Source: a virus
DNA: 31,208 nt
Virus record (IMG/VR): IMGVR_UViG_3300040807_001405
Span: 1-31,208 of that record
Direction: 5' to 3' (one strand)
Shown: positions 15,604-22,903 of the stretch, in pieces
Layout of the letters: the number at the start of each line of letters is the position of its first letter
How positions within the stretch are numbered: position 1 is the stretch's first letter
Position numbers and translations under genes: made by a program
The notes under the pieces: generated by a model
What the model saw: only the letters and a program-made list of their open reading frames with translations
The model's database searches: none
What the model was told of the DNA's origin: nothing

Positions 15604-16066
15604 GTCCGCATTCCGGGCATTTTGTCGGGTTCTTCTCGTCGAGTTTCGATTGCTCGTCTGCCGTGACCGCCGCAAAGTCAGGGATCTTCAGCGAGTCCAT
15701 TTCTTCGTCGGAGAACGCGAGCAGGTCGCGAGTCTCGTCGTCCATCGAGTCGAGCAGCGAGCGGAGAACCTCGTCGTCCCACTCCGCGAGTTCGGCGGTG
15801 CGGTTGTCCGCGATACCGAACGCGGTCGCCTGCGTCTGGTCGAGCGTCGTTCGGACGATCGCGATCTCGGTCCAGCCGAGACGCTTCGCCGCTTCGAGCG
15901 TGCCGTTGCCCGCGATGACGACCTCACGCTGATCGACGACGATCGGCTTCTGCTGTCCGAACGCCCGGAGCGAGTCGCGTATCGCGGCGAGGTTGCGTTC
16001 GTCGTGCTTCCTCGCGTTCGCCGGGTCCGGCGAGAGCGAGTCGATCGGAACCGTCTCGGTCTGCAT
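15587..16066 (-). CDS. ParB-like nuclease-domain protein with C-terminal CPxCGH motif
   Basis: A 159-residue protein starting MQTETVPIDSLSPDPANARK, with an AAAGGAAG ribosome-binding site. The ParB/sulfiredoxin-like domain shows PANARKHDERN (15-25), QQKPIVVDQREVVIAGNGT (38-55) and ADNRTAEL (86-93), typical of phage ParB-domain proteins. In other phages this domain is often fused to an adenine or cytosine methyltransferase. Here no methyltransferase follows in frame; instead a mom-like gene overlaps the 3' end. The C-terminus is KCPECGHEFEA, half of a zinc knuckle. It may help target or regulate DNA modification. The usual GHGR-like segment is GNGT here, so nuclease or nucleotide activity is uncertain. 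Confidence 0.88.
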   Translation of the reverse strand: MQTETVPIDSLSPDPANARKHDERNLAAIRDSLRAFGQQKPIVVDQREVVIAGNGTLEAAKRLGWTEIAIVRTTLDQTQATAFGIADNRTAELAEWDDEVLRSLLDSMDDETRDLLAFSDEEMDSLKIPDFAAVTADEQSKLDEKNPTKCPECGHEFEA

Positions 16067-16102
16067 GTTCTTCCTTTCGTTTCGGGTTTCGCTAGAGTCG
16101 GG

Positions 16103-18352
16103 TCATACGCTTGTGATGTTCTTCCAAGCCACGGTTGGCGCGGTGTATTGCAAGATTGCATAATCGACGAGCAAGAGGCTTTCCGCTGTCGCATCTCGGT
16201 CTCCGTAGACTGCGAGCGTGACATAGGGCGAGCCGGTCCCGGTTGTGAGATCCGCAGTGTAAACCGATGAACCGTCGATAAACATTGTTACAACCCATTT
16301 CGTCGAAGCCGAAACGTACTTGTAATGGACCGCAATTCGTCGGAATGTATTGTCGGTCGCTGAAACTGTCGTTGCGGTCATCGTTGGACTACCGCTCGTC
16401 CCAGCGTTGTCGTAAACATAGCCACGGTAGTACGTCTGGGATGGCCTTGCATCGATTCCCACCTTTGCGGTATCGCTGTATCCCGCACTAGATTCCGTCG
16501 ATTGAGTCGTCTCGTCGTTGTTGGCGCGAAACGCTGAAAGCCAAAACTGCGTTTCTCTGGGATCGCCACTGGTGTCGGTCCACGATTGCAACGTGTGCTG
16601 GAGCCGAAATTCGACCATCGCTTCATCGCCGTCGGACGGAGAATTTGCGAGAACCTGCGGAACATGAAGCATTGCGCGCTTGTAACTACCAGCCGGGCAT
16701 GTTCCACGAACGAAACCGCGAAGGTCGTAGCCCGTGTTTTCATACGTTGCCGCGTCTGCCCACGAATCCCAGTAGCCACCAGAACCGCCGAGAACCGAAA
16801 ATTTAGTTCCGCCTCCGCCCTGTTGGTCGACGAGATCCCCTAGCGATCCGCTCATAAATTCGTCGAAGATGCGGACGTAGGTTGTCGAGGTCGGATCCCA
16901 TTTCCAGTCGGTCGATCCGCCGCCAGTTCCGGTGATGCCCGTGAGTTGCGAGCCGTCAACCGCCGGGAGTTTCGCAGAGCCGTCGAGGACGACGAGGTTG
17001 CCCGCAGACGTCCCGGTGTTCAAGGTCGCCGCCGTACCGAGACCGAGCGTCGTTCTTGCTGTCGCGGCGTCCGCGTCGTCGATTAGCGTTCCACCGAAAG
17101 CGGAGACGTCGGTCGATGCGACGAAGTCGGTCGTCGCGGATGCCGCCGCCGTCCCCGCGTCCGTGATGTTCGCGAGCGTATGCGTGTGGAGGTTCGAAGC
17201 GTACTGGGTCGAGTCCGTCGTCGCGGCGGTTCCGAGACCGAGCGTCGTACGAGCGGCAGCAGCGTCGGCGTCGTCGACGAGCGTCGCTCCGAAGGTCGAG
17301 ATCCCGTGGGCCGTCGTGATCGCGTTGTGGGTTGCAATCGAACCGGACGCCTCGAAGTCGCCAGTGGCCGAGGTTGCCGCCGTGCCAAGACCGAGGTTTG
17401 TCCGAGCGGTACTCTCGCTGGTGATTTCGCTCAGGTTGTTCGACCCGACCATGTCTCCGGTCCCGGTCCCGACGCCGATCGCTGATCTAGCCGCCGCCTG
17501 ATCCACCGCCGTGAAGACGTTCGAACCAACCGTCGTCGCTCCGAGGTTCGTTCGAGCGGTCCCCGCGTTCGCTAGATCGGAGAGGTTGTTCGCTGCGACG
17601 ACGTCGCCGTCGCCCGAACCCGTACCCGCTCCGATCGCGGTTCGGGCGGCGGCGGCATCGGCGGCGGTGAATACCGACTTGCCGACCGTCGTCCCGCCGA
17701 GGTTCGTGAGAGCGGTCGCCGACGAGTTGAGGTCGGCTAGGTTCTGCGATCGCTGCGAGAGGTAGTCCGTCAGGCCTGAGTTCGTTATGAACTCCTGCGT
17801 ATCGTTCGACTCGACGAGATTCTCGAAGTATTGAGGCGTCGTATCCGCCTCGATCGTCGCGTGGTTCTTCACGCCGAGGACGGTTCGCATCGCCGCGCTA
17901 TTCGCGGAGTTCAGGAGCGACTCGACGTTCGCGGCGAAGAGAGCGGAGACCTCGGTCGAGAGGCTCGACGACGCGGCGGTGATCCGTCCCTGCTGGTCGA
18001 CGGTGAACTTCCCGACCGCGTACTCGGCGGGAGTGACCGCCGTATTCGCGAGCGAGATGGTCCCGGTAGTCGTCACGGGTCCGCCAGATAGACCGGTCCC
18101 GGTATCGACCTGAGTGACCGTGCCGGTCCCGCCTCCGCTCGCGTTCACGGTGATCGTCGTACCGTCGACCGAGGTCGTGACGTTCGTACCGCCGACGACG
18201 GAGAGCGTCGAGGAGACCGACGTTCCGGTTCCGCTATCGGCTTCGGGAATGAACGACGCGCCGCTCGGACCGGCTGGACCGGTCGCCGCGACGGTAACGA
18301 TCGTTCCGTCGTTGCTGACCGATACCTCGTACGGAGTCGTGGACGTGGTCAT
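16103..18352 (-). CDS. Tail fibre protein
   Basis: A 749-residue fibre; the ATG at 18352 overlaps the upstream stop as ATGA. Residues 1 to about 150 include a collagen-like ATGPAGPSG patch and a shaft start. About 165-500 contains repeats built around AARTALGLGT-like units, typical of phage tail-fibre shafts. The last roughly 270 residues (from STDWKWDPTSTTYVRIFDEF on) are non-repetitive and aromatic-rich and look like a lectin-type beta sandwich, the likely receptor-binding tip. The DNA coding for the tip is lower in GC (50% at 16321-16380) than the shaft, as expected of an exchanged domain. It lies unusually far from the tail-tip genes. Confidence 0.85.
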   Translation of the reverse strand: MTTSTTPYEVSVSNDGTIVTVAATGPAGPSGASFIPEADSGTGTSVSSTLSVVGGTNVTTSVDGTTITVNASGGGTGTVTQVDTGTGLSGGPVTTTGTISLANTAVTPAEYAVGKFTVDQQGRITAASSSLSTEVSALFAANVESLLNSANSAAMRTVLGVKNHATIEADTTPQYFENLVESNDTQEFITNSGLTDYLSQRSQNLADLNSSATALTNLGGTTVGKSVFTAADAAAARTAIGAGTGSGDGDVVAANNLSDLANAGTARTNLGATTVGSNVFTAVDQAAARSAIGVGTGTGDMVGSNNLSEITSESTARTNLGLGTAATSATGDFEASGSIATHNAITTAHGISTFGATLVDDADAAAARTTLGLGTAATTDSTQYASNLHTHTLANITDAGTAAASATTDFVASTDVSAFGGTLIDDADAATARTTLGLGTAATLNTGTSAGNLVVLDGSAKLPAVDGSQLTGITGTGGGSTDWKWDPTSTTYVRIFDEFMSGSLGDLVDQQGGGGTKFSVLGGSGGYWDSWADAATYENTGYDLRGFVRGTCPAGSYKRAMLHVPQVLANSPSDGDEAMVEFRLQHTLQSWTDTSGDPRETQFWLSAFRANNDETTQSTESSAGYSDTAKVGIDARPSQTYYRGYVYDNAGTSGSPTMTATTVSATDNTFRRIAVHYKYVSASTKWVVTMFIDGSSVYTADLTTGTGSPYVTLAVYGDRDATAESLLLVDYAILQYTAPTVAWKNITSV
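17000..17960 (-). repeat. Degenerate coding repeats of the tail-fibre shaft
   Basis: Near-identical blocks recur within the tail-fibre gene. For example, 17039-17095 and 17240-17296 both encode a segment ending AARTTLGLGTAAT, and related ARTNLG or ARTAIG units follow toward higher coordinates. They code for the shaft of the fibre and offer sites for recombination that can lengthen or shorten it. The limits are approximate. Confidence 0.7.
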
Positions 18353-18702
18353 CGTGTGACCTCCGGAGTGATTCGATACGAGCCTTCGAGGATTCGATAG
18401 ACGCTCGACCCGTTCACGAGTTCGAGGTCGTAGACGCCGGAGGACGGAGCGTCGAACGCGGCGGTCGCCGTCGCTTCCATGCGAACGACGATGTTCGGGC
18501 TGCTCGATCCGAGCGTGATCCCGCTCGAACTCGTCAGGTCGAAAATCTTCGCGGAGTCGTCGTGGTTCGTTCGTCCCTGCATCCGAGCCGACCACCCGGA
18601 CGAGAGGTCCGCAACGGCGGCGTAGTTCACGGAGAGCGAGAACGTCGCTCCCTGCTGGATCGTCAGAAGGTTGCCGCCTTCAGTCAGTTGGAATCCCGCC
18701 AT
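18349..18702 (-). CDS. Phage structural protein preceding the tail fibre
   Basis: A 117-residue protein starting MAGFQLTEGGNLLTIQQG. The pattern GATFSLSV, then WSARMQGR, then MEATATAAFDAPSSGVYDLELV and an end in RILEGSYRITPEVTR matches a small beta-sandwich type I recall beside phage tail-fibre and head-completion genes (baseplate/BppU-like in outline). It overlaps the small-terminase-like gene by 23 nt and the tail-fibre gene by ATGA. It may form the fibre attachment or collar. The function is inferred from context. Confidence 0.75.
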   Translation of the reverse strand: MAGFQLTEGGNLLTIQQGATFSLSVNYAAVADLSSGWSARMQGRTNHDDSAKIFDLTSSSGITLGSSSPNIVVRMEATATAAFDAPSSGVYDLELVNGSSVYRILEGSYRITPEVTR

Positions 18703-19036
18703 CGTCGTCGGTCTCCGCTTCGTCGTGGTTGATTCGTCGAGACATCCTCTCGATGAAGACTGTCGAATCTTGTTCGATCTGCTGCTTCACCGGTCCGTCG
18801 AGGCGGTCGATGATCTCCTTCCAGAACCGGAAGTCGCCTTCGCCTGCGAGACGAAGAGCGACGGTCGCGAGCGCGTCGACGAGCGAGCGTCCGTCCTCTT
18901 CGCGATACGACTCCTCGATCCTCCGGACGATCGCGGACTTCAGCGAGGGAACCTTCGTCCCCGGCTTCCGTCCCGGTCCTCCCTTGTTGCCGGGTCCGAA
19001 CCGTCCCGCCTCGTCTCTCTGGTATTCGTCACTCAT
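18680..19036 (-). CDS. terS: Putative terminase small subunit
   Basis: A 118-residue protein starting MSDEYQRDEAGRFGPGNKGG. The opening GRFGPGNKGGPGRKPGTK is a basic Gly-rich arm. It is followed by helical segments (SLKSAIVRRIEESY; LVDALATVALRLAGEGD; FWKEIIDRLDG). This resembles small-terminase-like or DUF5681-type phage proteins that bind DNA for packaging. The start at 19036 gives an eight-base overlap with the previous gene and avoids a basic out-of-context extension. It is separated from terL by four genes, unusual but seen in other phages. Assignment is moderate: no direct packaging motif is diagnostic. Confidence 0.62.
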   Translation of the reverse strand: MSDEYQRDEAGRFGPGNKGGPGRKPGTKVPSLKSAIVRRIEESYREEDGRSLVDALATVALRLAGEGDFRFWKEIIDRLDGPVKQQIEQDSTVFIERMSRRINHDEAETDDDGGIPTD

Positions 19037-19301
19037 CGGCGGCGTCCTCTTCTTCCTCTTCGTCCTCCTCCTCTTCGGGATCGAAGCATAGTTCCGAGAA
19101 GGCGTACTCGACAAGTCCGCGACACGCGTGGAGGTTTCCCCACGGGTAGGCGAAGGACTCGGTCTGGTTCTTCCGATGCCGCGTGACGCAGATCACGACG
19201 GCGTCGGCGTTCGCCTCCTCGATTAGCATCCCGACGGCGTGACGAACCGAGCGGAGGAGTTCGGCGGAGGGTCTGCCGTCCGGGTTCTTCTTCGGCTTCA
19301 T
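19029..19301 (-). CDS. Small protein with long acidic C-terminal tail
   Basis: A 90-residue protein starting MKPKKNPDGRPSAELL; the ATG at 19301 overlaps the phosphoesterase stop as ATGA. The first 70 residues look like a small alpha/beta fold (HAVGMLIEEANADAVVICVTR). The last 17 residues are nearly all Glu and Asp (PEEEEDEEEEEDAADE). I recognise no family. An acidic tail could interact with basic packaging or DNA-binding proteins or mimic DNA, but this is conjecture. It sits just upstream of the small-terminase-like gene. Confidence 0.72.
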   Translation of the reverse strand: MKPKKNPDGRPSAELLRSVRHAVGMLIEEANADAVVICVTRHRKNQTESFAYPWGNLHACRGLVEYAFSELCFDPEEEEDEEEEEDAADE

Positions 19302-20176
19302 CGAGCCTCCGAGATATCGAGTCGGATTCGTCGGTGGTCGTTCGGTTCGTAGCGTCGCTCGATCGAGAGGCGTAGCCATGCCGCGCCGATCGGCTTCGGC
19401 GGCGCGCCTCGTTCGATATGCCAGCCGGAGAGCGGCGAGAACTCGTCCTTGTATCCCGGCGTCGAGAGATGCAGGACGTCGTCGATCCGCGTCGTCCCTC
19501 CCGACGTCAGCGAGATCGAGGCGAGTCGGAGGTTCCACGCGTCGTGCGTATGACCGGACCAGACCATATCGGCGTTCGGGAGGTACGACTGACGGCGTCG
19601 CGTATTCAGAACGCCGTGGGTCATCGGTCCGCCGCCTCCGTTGCCGTGCGTGTAGTAGAGGATCCGCGAGAGGACGCGACCGTAGACGCGAACGGATAGG
19701 CGAATGAACCCGGCGTAGGATCCGACGACGACCGGCGATCCGGAGGAGCGTAGGCGTTCGGCGGTCCGCTCGGTCAGGTCGGTCTCGTGCCGCTTGAGGA
19801 TCGAGGTCTCGTGGTTCCCCGGCGACATGAAGAGCCAGCGATCGGCGAACGGCTCGTAGAAGTCGGCGGCGCACTCGACGAGCGAGTCGAGGTAGCGACC
19901 TTCCCTCTGCTCCGGTCGGCATGCGTCGGTCGATGCTCGCTTGTCCCACTTACCCTGCATCGCGCAGTGGAGGTCGCCGATGTCGAGGATCCCCGCGTTC
20001 CGCTCGACCGCCTCGTTCAGATGGAGGAGTTCGAGCCTCTGGTCCGCGTGCGAGTTGTCGTGGTGCGCGTCGGATCGGAGCAGGAAGTCCTGCGACCACC
20101 CGTCCCCGTCGGCCTCCATCTCAATCTGGTAGCAGCCGCGTCCGGTCTTCGAGATCTCGGCGTCGAGCGTAGGCAT
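19298..20176 (-). CDS. Calcineurin-like metallophosphoesterase
   Basis: A 292-residue protein starting MPTLDAEISKTGRG. The metal-binding signature is complete: SDAHHDN (35-41), DIGDLH (65-70), SPGNHE (118-123), then YYTHGNG near 175 and WSGHTHDAW near 208. Members hydrolyse phosphoesters in nucleotides, nucleic acids or proteins. Phages often carry one near replication or packaging genes, with substrate unknown. The gap to the preceding lipoprotein gene is 59 nt and holds only a weak purine-rich ribosome-binding site. The substrate here cannot be told from sequence. Confidence 0.88.
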   Translation of the reverse strand: MPTLDAEISKTGRGCYQIEMEADGDGWSQDFLLRSDAHHDNSHADQRLELLHLNEAVERNAGILDIGDLHCAMQGKWDKRASTDACRPEQREGRYLDSLVECAADFYEPFADRWLFMSPGNHETSILKRHETDLTERTAERLRSSGSPVVVGSYAGFIRLSVRVYGRVLSRILYYTHGNGGGGPMTHGVLNTRRRQSYLPNADMVWSGHTHDAWNLRLASISLTSGGTTRIDDVLHLSTPGYKDEFSPLSGWHIERGAPPKPIGAAWLRLSIERRYEPNDHRRIRLDISEAR

Positions 20177-20235
20177 CCGTTCAGTCCCCGATATGTTGAC
20201 GGCGTAGGAAGGCGGAGGATCCCGTCTCCCGCGTT

Positions 20236-20781
20236 CTAGCCTCCGGAGGCCCGATCACCCTCCTGAGCGTTCCGGAAGGCTGAGAGACCGTCCTCGACCG
20301 CCTTCGCGACCTCTCGACCCTTCAGGAGTCCCGCCCGATACGACTCGTCCCGTTCGATCGCCTCTCGCCGCTTATCGCCGGGACGCTTCAGGAAGAGACC
20401 TCCGAGGAGAGCGAGACCGGAACCGAGGATCGCGCCGCCCGGTAGGGTCGAGGCGGCGTCCTGCCCGATCCCGATCCCGGTCTCCGTGAGCGATCGGATT
20501 ACTCCGGCGATCTCCTGACCTCGGTCGATCTCGTCGGCGAACCGTCGGGACTCTCGCTCGACGTACGCCTGCCAATCTTCCCACGCGGCGGCGGAGTCGG
20601 AGACCGAGATCCTCGGCTTCGAGTCGATCGCGGTCGCGACGTCGTCCGGGACGTCGACCTTCACGAGATCCTCGACCTGACACGCGGAGAGCGCGGAGGC
20701 GAGGAGGAGGACGCAGATAGACGCGACGATCATCGTCGACGCCTTCCGGTTCGCGGCGAGTGCTTCGCGGATCTTCGTCAT
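20236..20781 (-). CDS. Putative lipoprotein with a second membrane segment
   Basis: A 181-residue protein starting MTKIREALAANRKASTM. A basic N-terminus is followed by a hydrophobic stretch and the lipobox LSAC (31-34), so Cys34 is a plausible lipidation site. A second hydrophobic, Gly-rich segment (GGAILGSGLALLGGLFL) lies near 113-130 and is followed by basic residues. Coupled by ATGA to the small membrane protein upstream. The pair could be lysis factors (spanin- or holin-like) or envelope proteins, but the order of features does not match a standard spanin. If the lipobox is used, the mature N-terminus is outside the cytoplasmic membrane. Confidence 0.78.
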   Translation of the reverse strand: MTKIREALAANRKASTMIVASICVLLLASALSACQVEDLVKVDVPDDVATAIDSKPRISVSDSAAAWEDWQAYVERESRRFADEIDRGQEIAGVIRSLTETGIGIGQDAASTLPGGAILGSGLALLGGLFLKRPGDKRREAIERDESYRAGLLKGREVAKAVEDGLSAFRNAQEGDRASGG

Positions 20782-21044
20782 CGGGTCGGCTCCAGTCGTG
20801 CGATTCGGTTTCGGAGTTCGGCGAGTTGCCGATCCTGATCGTGATTCGTCGCGGTCGACTCGACCGACGCCTTCACGAGATCGGAGGCGATCTCCCGCAG
20901 TTCCCCGATCTCCTCGGTGTTCACTTCGAGGCGAGCGTCCTTCCGTCCCATCGTGAGGAAGACACCGGCGACGCCGACGACGAGCGTTCCGAGTTGGAGG
21001 CTCTGGAGGACGATCGTCATCGTGCCGCGTCGCGTTTCGTTCAT
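20778..21044 (-). CDS. Small membrane protein, possible holin-like or lysis accessory
   Basis: An 88-residue protein starting MNETRRGTMTIVLQS. One membrane segment (about 10-31, with LGTLVVGVAGVFLTM) is followed by a charged helix with heptad character (NTEEIGELREIASDLVKASVES; QDRQLAELRNRIARLE). This is the layout of single-pass phage proteins with a coiled-coil tail, sometimes associated with lysis. It is coupled by ATGA to both the sigma-like gene and the lipoprotein gene. No endolysin is recognisable nearby, so holin function is unproven. Confidence 0.75.
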   Translation of the reverse strand: MNETRRGTMTIVLQSLQLGTLVVGVAGVFLTMGRKDARLEVNTEEIGELREIASDLVKASVESTATNHDQDRQLAELRNRIARLEPTR

Positions 21045-21556
21045 CGGGTGAGTCTGCCGAGTTCGTGTCGAAGGATGTCGAGAAGATCGGACCGCGTCTC
21101 CTCGATTCGTTCCTCCAGTTCCGTAGGACTATCGAAAGAGAGCGGAGGGATCCGCTCGATCGCGAGTCGTTCGATCGAGACTCCCTCGATGATCCGTTCC
21201 ATCATCTCGCGGAGATCGGGTTGCACGGCGTCGAGTAGATCCGCGAGATCGACGACGCTCGCCGGATCGGGTTCTCGGTTCTTCGCCTTCGGGTCGATCG
21301 CCTGCGACGCGAGCCATCCTTCGGGACGCTTTCGCATTCCCGAATCCCTGAGAATCCGGTATTCGACGCGACCGGGTAGGAACCGCGAGAGGAACGTCGT
21401 CGCGGTCGAGATCGTCGGATCGAACTTCTCGCGGAGCAGGCGATCGGCTTCGATGAACGCGATCGAGCGGATCTCGTCCGCGTCGACTCCGGCGAACTTG
21501 CCGGACTTCTTCCAAGCGGTCGCGAGGTTGACGACGTGACCGACGTGATCGTTCAC
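21041..21556 (-). CDS. Sigma-factor-like protein, GTG start
   Basis: A 171-residue protein. The GTG at 21556 overlaps the upstream nuclease stop as GTGA. The first half resembles sigma-70 region 2: VDADEIRSIAFIEADRLL (24-41), KFDPTISTATTFLSRFLPGRVEYRILRD (44-71 in outline) and MRKRPEGW (74-81). A linker follows. The second half (LREMMERIIEGVSIERLAIERIP; EETRSDLLDILRHEL) could be a degenerate region-4 helix-turn-helix. It lies at the end of the replication block, just before the late genes, a natural place for a late-gene regulator. The region 2 similarity is good by eye; region 4 is weak, so it might be an anti-sigma or another DNA-binding protein. Confidence 0.55.
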   Translation of the reverse strand: MNDHVGHVVNLATAWKKSGKFAGVDADEIRSIAFIEADRLLREKFDPTISTATTFLSRFLPGRVEYRILRDSGMRKRPEGWLASQAIDPKAKNREPDPASVVDLADLLDAVQPDLREMMERIIEGVSIERLAIERIPPLSFDSPTELEERIEETRSDLLDILRHELGRLTR

Positions 21557-21882
21557 TCGTCGAGAGCGTCGACGATCGTCCTCGCGAACCGTTCGAGATC
21601 CTCCGCTCGGATCAGCAGGTTCCACGGTCCCCGGTCCTCTCGCATCGCGACGACCGGGATCGACTCCAACGAGTCCCGCTCCGCCTGTTCCATGAACCGG
21701 AGCGAGGCGATCCCGCTCCTTCGCTTCACCTCCCAGTGGATTCCCTCGATGGACGAGTCTACATCGGCGGTTCCGGCGTCGCCGCAGAACTGCTGCGTCC
21801 TCCTAGCATCGAATCCGAGCGACCGGAGAAACGCGGCGAACTCTCGCTCGCCTCGCTTCCCTTTCTCGCGGCTGTTCGTCAT
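21553..21882 (-). CDS. Holliday-junction-resolvase-like PD-(D/E)XK nuclease
   Basis: A 109-residue protein starting MTNSREKGKRGEREF; the ATG at 21882 overlaps the kinase stop as ATGA. It has the ordered motif of archaeal-type or phage Holliday junction resolvases: KGKRGEREFAAFL with Glu13, an Asp40 in TADVD and Glu51-x-Lys53 in HWEVKRR. A QFCGDAGTADVD loop precedes the catalytic strand. It should cut branched DNA during replication or before packaging. The size and all key residues fit the family. Confidence 0.87.
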   Translation of the reverse strand: MTNSREKGKRGEREFAAFLRSLGFDARRTQQFCGDAGTADVDSSIEGIHWEVKRRSGIASLRFMEQAERDSLESIPVVAMREDRGPWNLLIRAEDLERFARTIVDALDE

Positions 21883-22334
21883 GCGTCCTCCATCGTCGAC
21901 TTGATGCTCGCGACTCGTTTCGCCGGTACGCCGTGGACGTTCTCGAAGTCGTTCTCGCATCGAACGACGACGACGGTATATCCGCGCTCCTCGGCGATCG
22001 CTCGATATATCGAGATTTCGGATCGCTTCCGGAAGACGTTCGTGACAGCGATCCTCGGCATCGAGCAGATCATCGCCTGCTCGACGCGATCGCGGCACCA
22101 TCGGTGGGCGAGGTCGAGGAGGTCCGGATCCCAGAACTCCGCGTAGGTCTTCCGGTTCTTGTGCGCCTCGATATCGAACCAGTCGTCCGCCGCGTAGCAG
22201 GCTCCCGGTGCGAGGATCAGACCGACGGAACTCTTCCCGCTTCCGGGATGTCCTCGAACGACGAAGAGCGTTCGCCGGGTCTGCTTCCTCTTCGCTTCGC
22301 CGTGTAGGCGTTCCGCTTCGTCCTTCTTCGTCAT
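21879..22334 (-). CDS. P-loop kinase (N4BP2 / polynucleotide-kinase-like)
   Basis: A 151-residue protein starting MTKKDEAERLHG; the ATG at 22334 overlaps the upstream stop as TGATG. Walker A GHPGSGKSS (28-36) is followed by ADDWF (50-54), an Asp-Asp pair typical of the N4BP2-like or AAA_33 group, then a Trp/His-rich stretch (LAHRWCRDRVEQAM), a RIAVTNVF strand and the NVHGVP motif (132-137). The family includes polynucleotide kinases and related phosphotransferases. It sits next to two nucleases. It could phosphorylate DNA or RNA ends during repair or counter host RNA cleavage. The substrate is unknown. Confidence 0.82.
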   Translation of the reverse strand: MTKKDEAERLHGEAKRKQTRRTLFVVRGHPGSGKSSVGLILAPGACYAADDWFDIEAHKNRKTYAEFWDPDLLDLAHRWCRDRVEQAMICSMPRIAVTNVFRKRSEISIYRAIAEERGYTVVVVRCENDFENVHGVPAKRVASIKSTMEDA

Positions 22335-22903
22335 CAGCACTCGCTCCCGTCGATCATCTGGTCCGCCGCGTAGACGAGACCGGTGTAGATCCTCGTCCAC
22401 GAATCGAGGTCGCTCGACTTTCCCTTGAACGTCGGCGCGACTCGTTCGACCTTCTCGCGAGCGACGAGTAGTCGCTCCGATGACCACGTTCGGATCTCGT
22501 CGATCCTCTGGGCGTGTTCCTTCTCGACGACCTGCCGCTCGACCTCGTCCGCGCTCCGGAGCGTCGCTCGTTCGATCTGGACGATCTGGCGGTTCTTCTC
22601 GTGACGGTACGCGTCGCCGACGTCGTGGAACTTCGGTTCCTTCCAGCCGGTCGTCTTCCGTACCGCGAGGATCGCTTCGCGGAGAGCCATCTGGTTCACG
22701 GTCTCCGGTCCCTTCACCGCGTGCGGCTTGTCGAACGATCGGAACCAGACTTCGCGGGTCATCTCCGCCGTCGGGTTCCAATCCTTCCAGAGACTACGAA
22801 GGAGAGTCCAGTTCTCTTCCCACGTCGGAACGCGCGTCTCGGATCTCCTGCTCGATACGAGCGGCGCGAATTTCATCGTCGGTTGGTTCGGGTTCGTTTC
22901 CAT
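22334..22903 (-). CDS. Hypothetical replication protein, possible helicase loader
   Basis: A 189-residue protein starting METNPNQPTMKF. It overlaps the 3' end of the initiator-like gene by 110 nt in another frame. The middle has a helical pattern (EENWTLLRSLW; EMTREVWFRSFD; VNQMALREAILAVRK; KFHDVGDAYRHEKNR) that loosely recalls the G39P-type helicase loader/inhibitor family. The second half is a charged coiled coil (DEVERQVVEKEHAQRIDEIR). The position after the initiator-like gene is where phages place a helicase loader. The similarity is only in pattern. A shorter form starting at Met10 is possible. Confidence 0.72.
   Translation of the reverse strand: METNPNQPTMKFAPLVSSRRSETRVPTWEENWTLLRSLWKDWNPTAEMTREVWFRSFDKPHAVKGPETVNQMALREAILAVRKTTGWKEPKFHDVGDAYRHEKNRQIVQIERATLRSADEVERQVVEKEHAQRIDEIRTWSSERLLVAREKVERVAPTFKGKSSDLDSWTRIYTGLVYAADQMIDGSEC

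Noticed and set aside
17000-17960. Repeats considered as a CRISPR array
   Set aside because: They lie in frame within the tail-fibre gene, encode ARTALG-like shaft units and do not have constant spacers.
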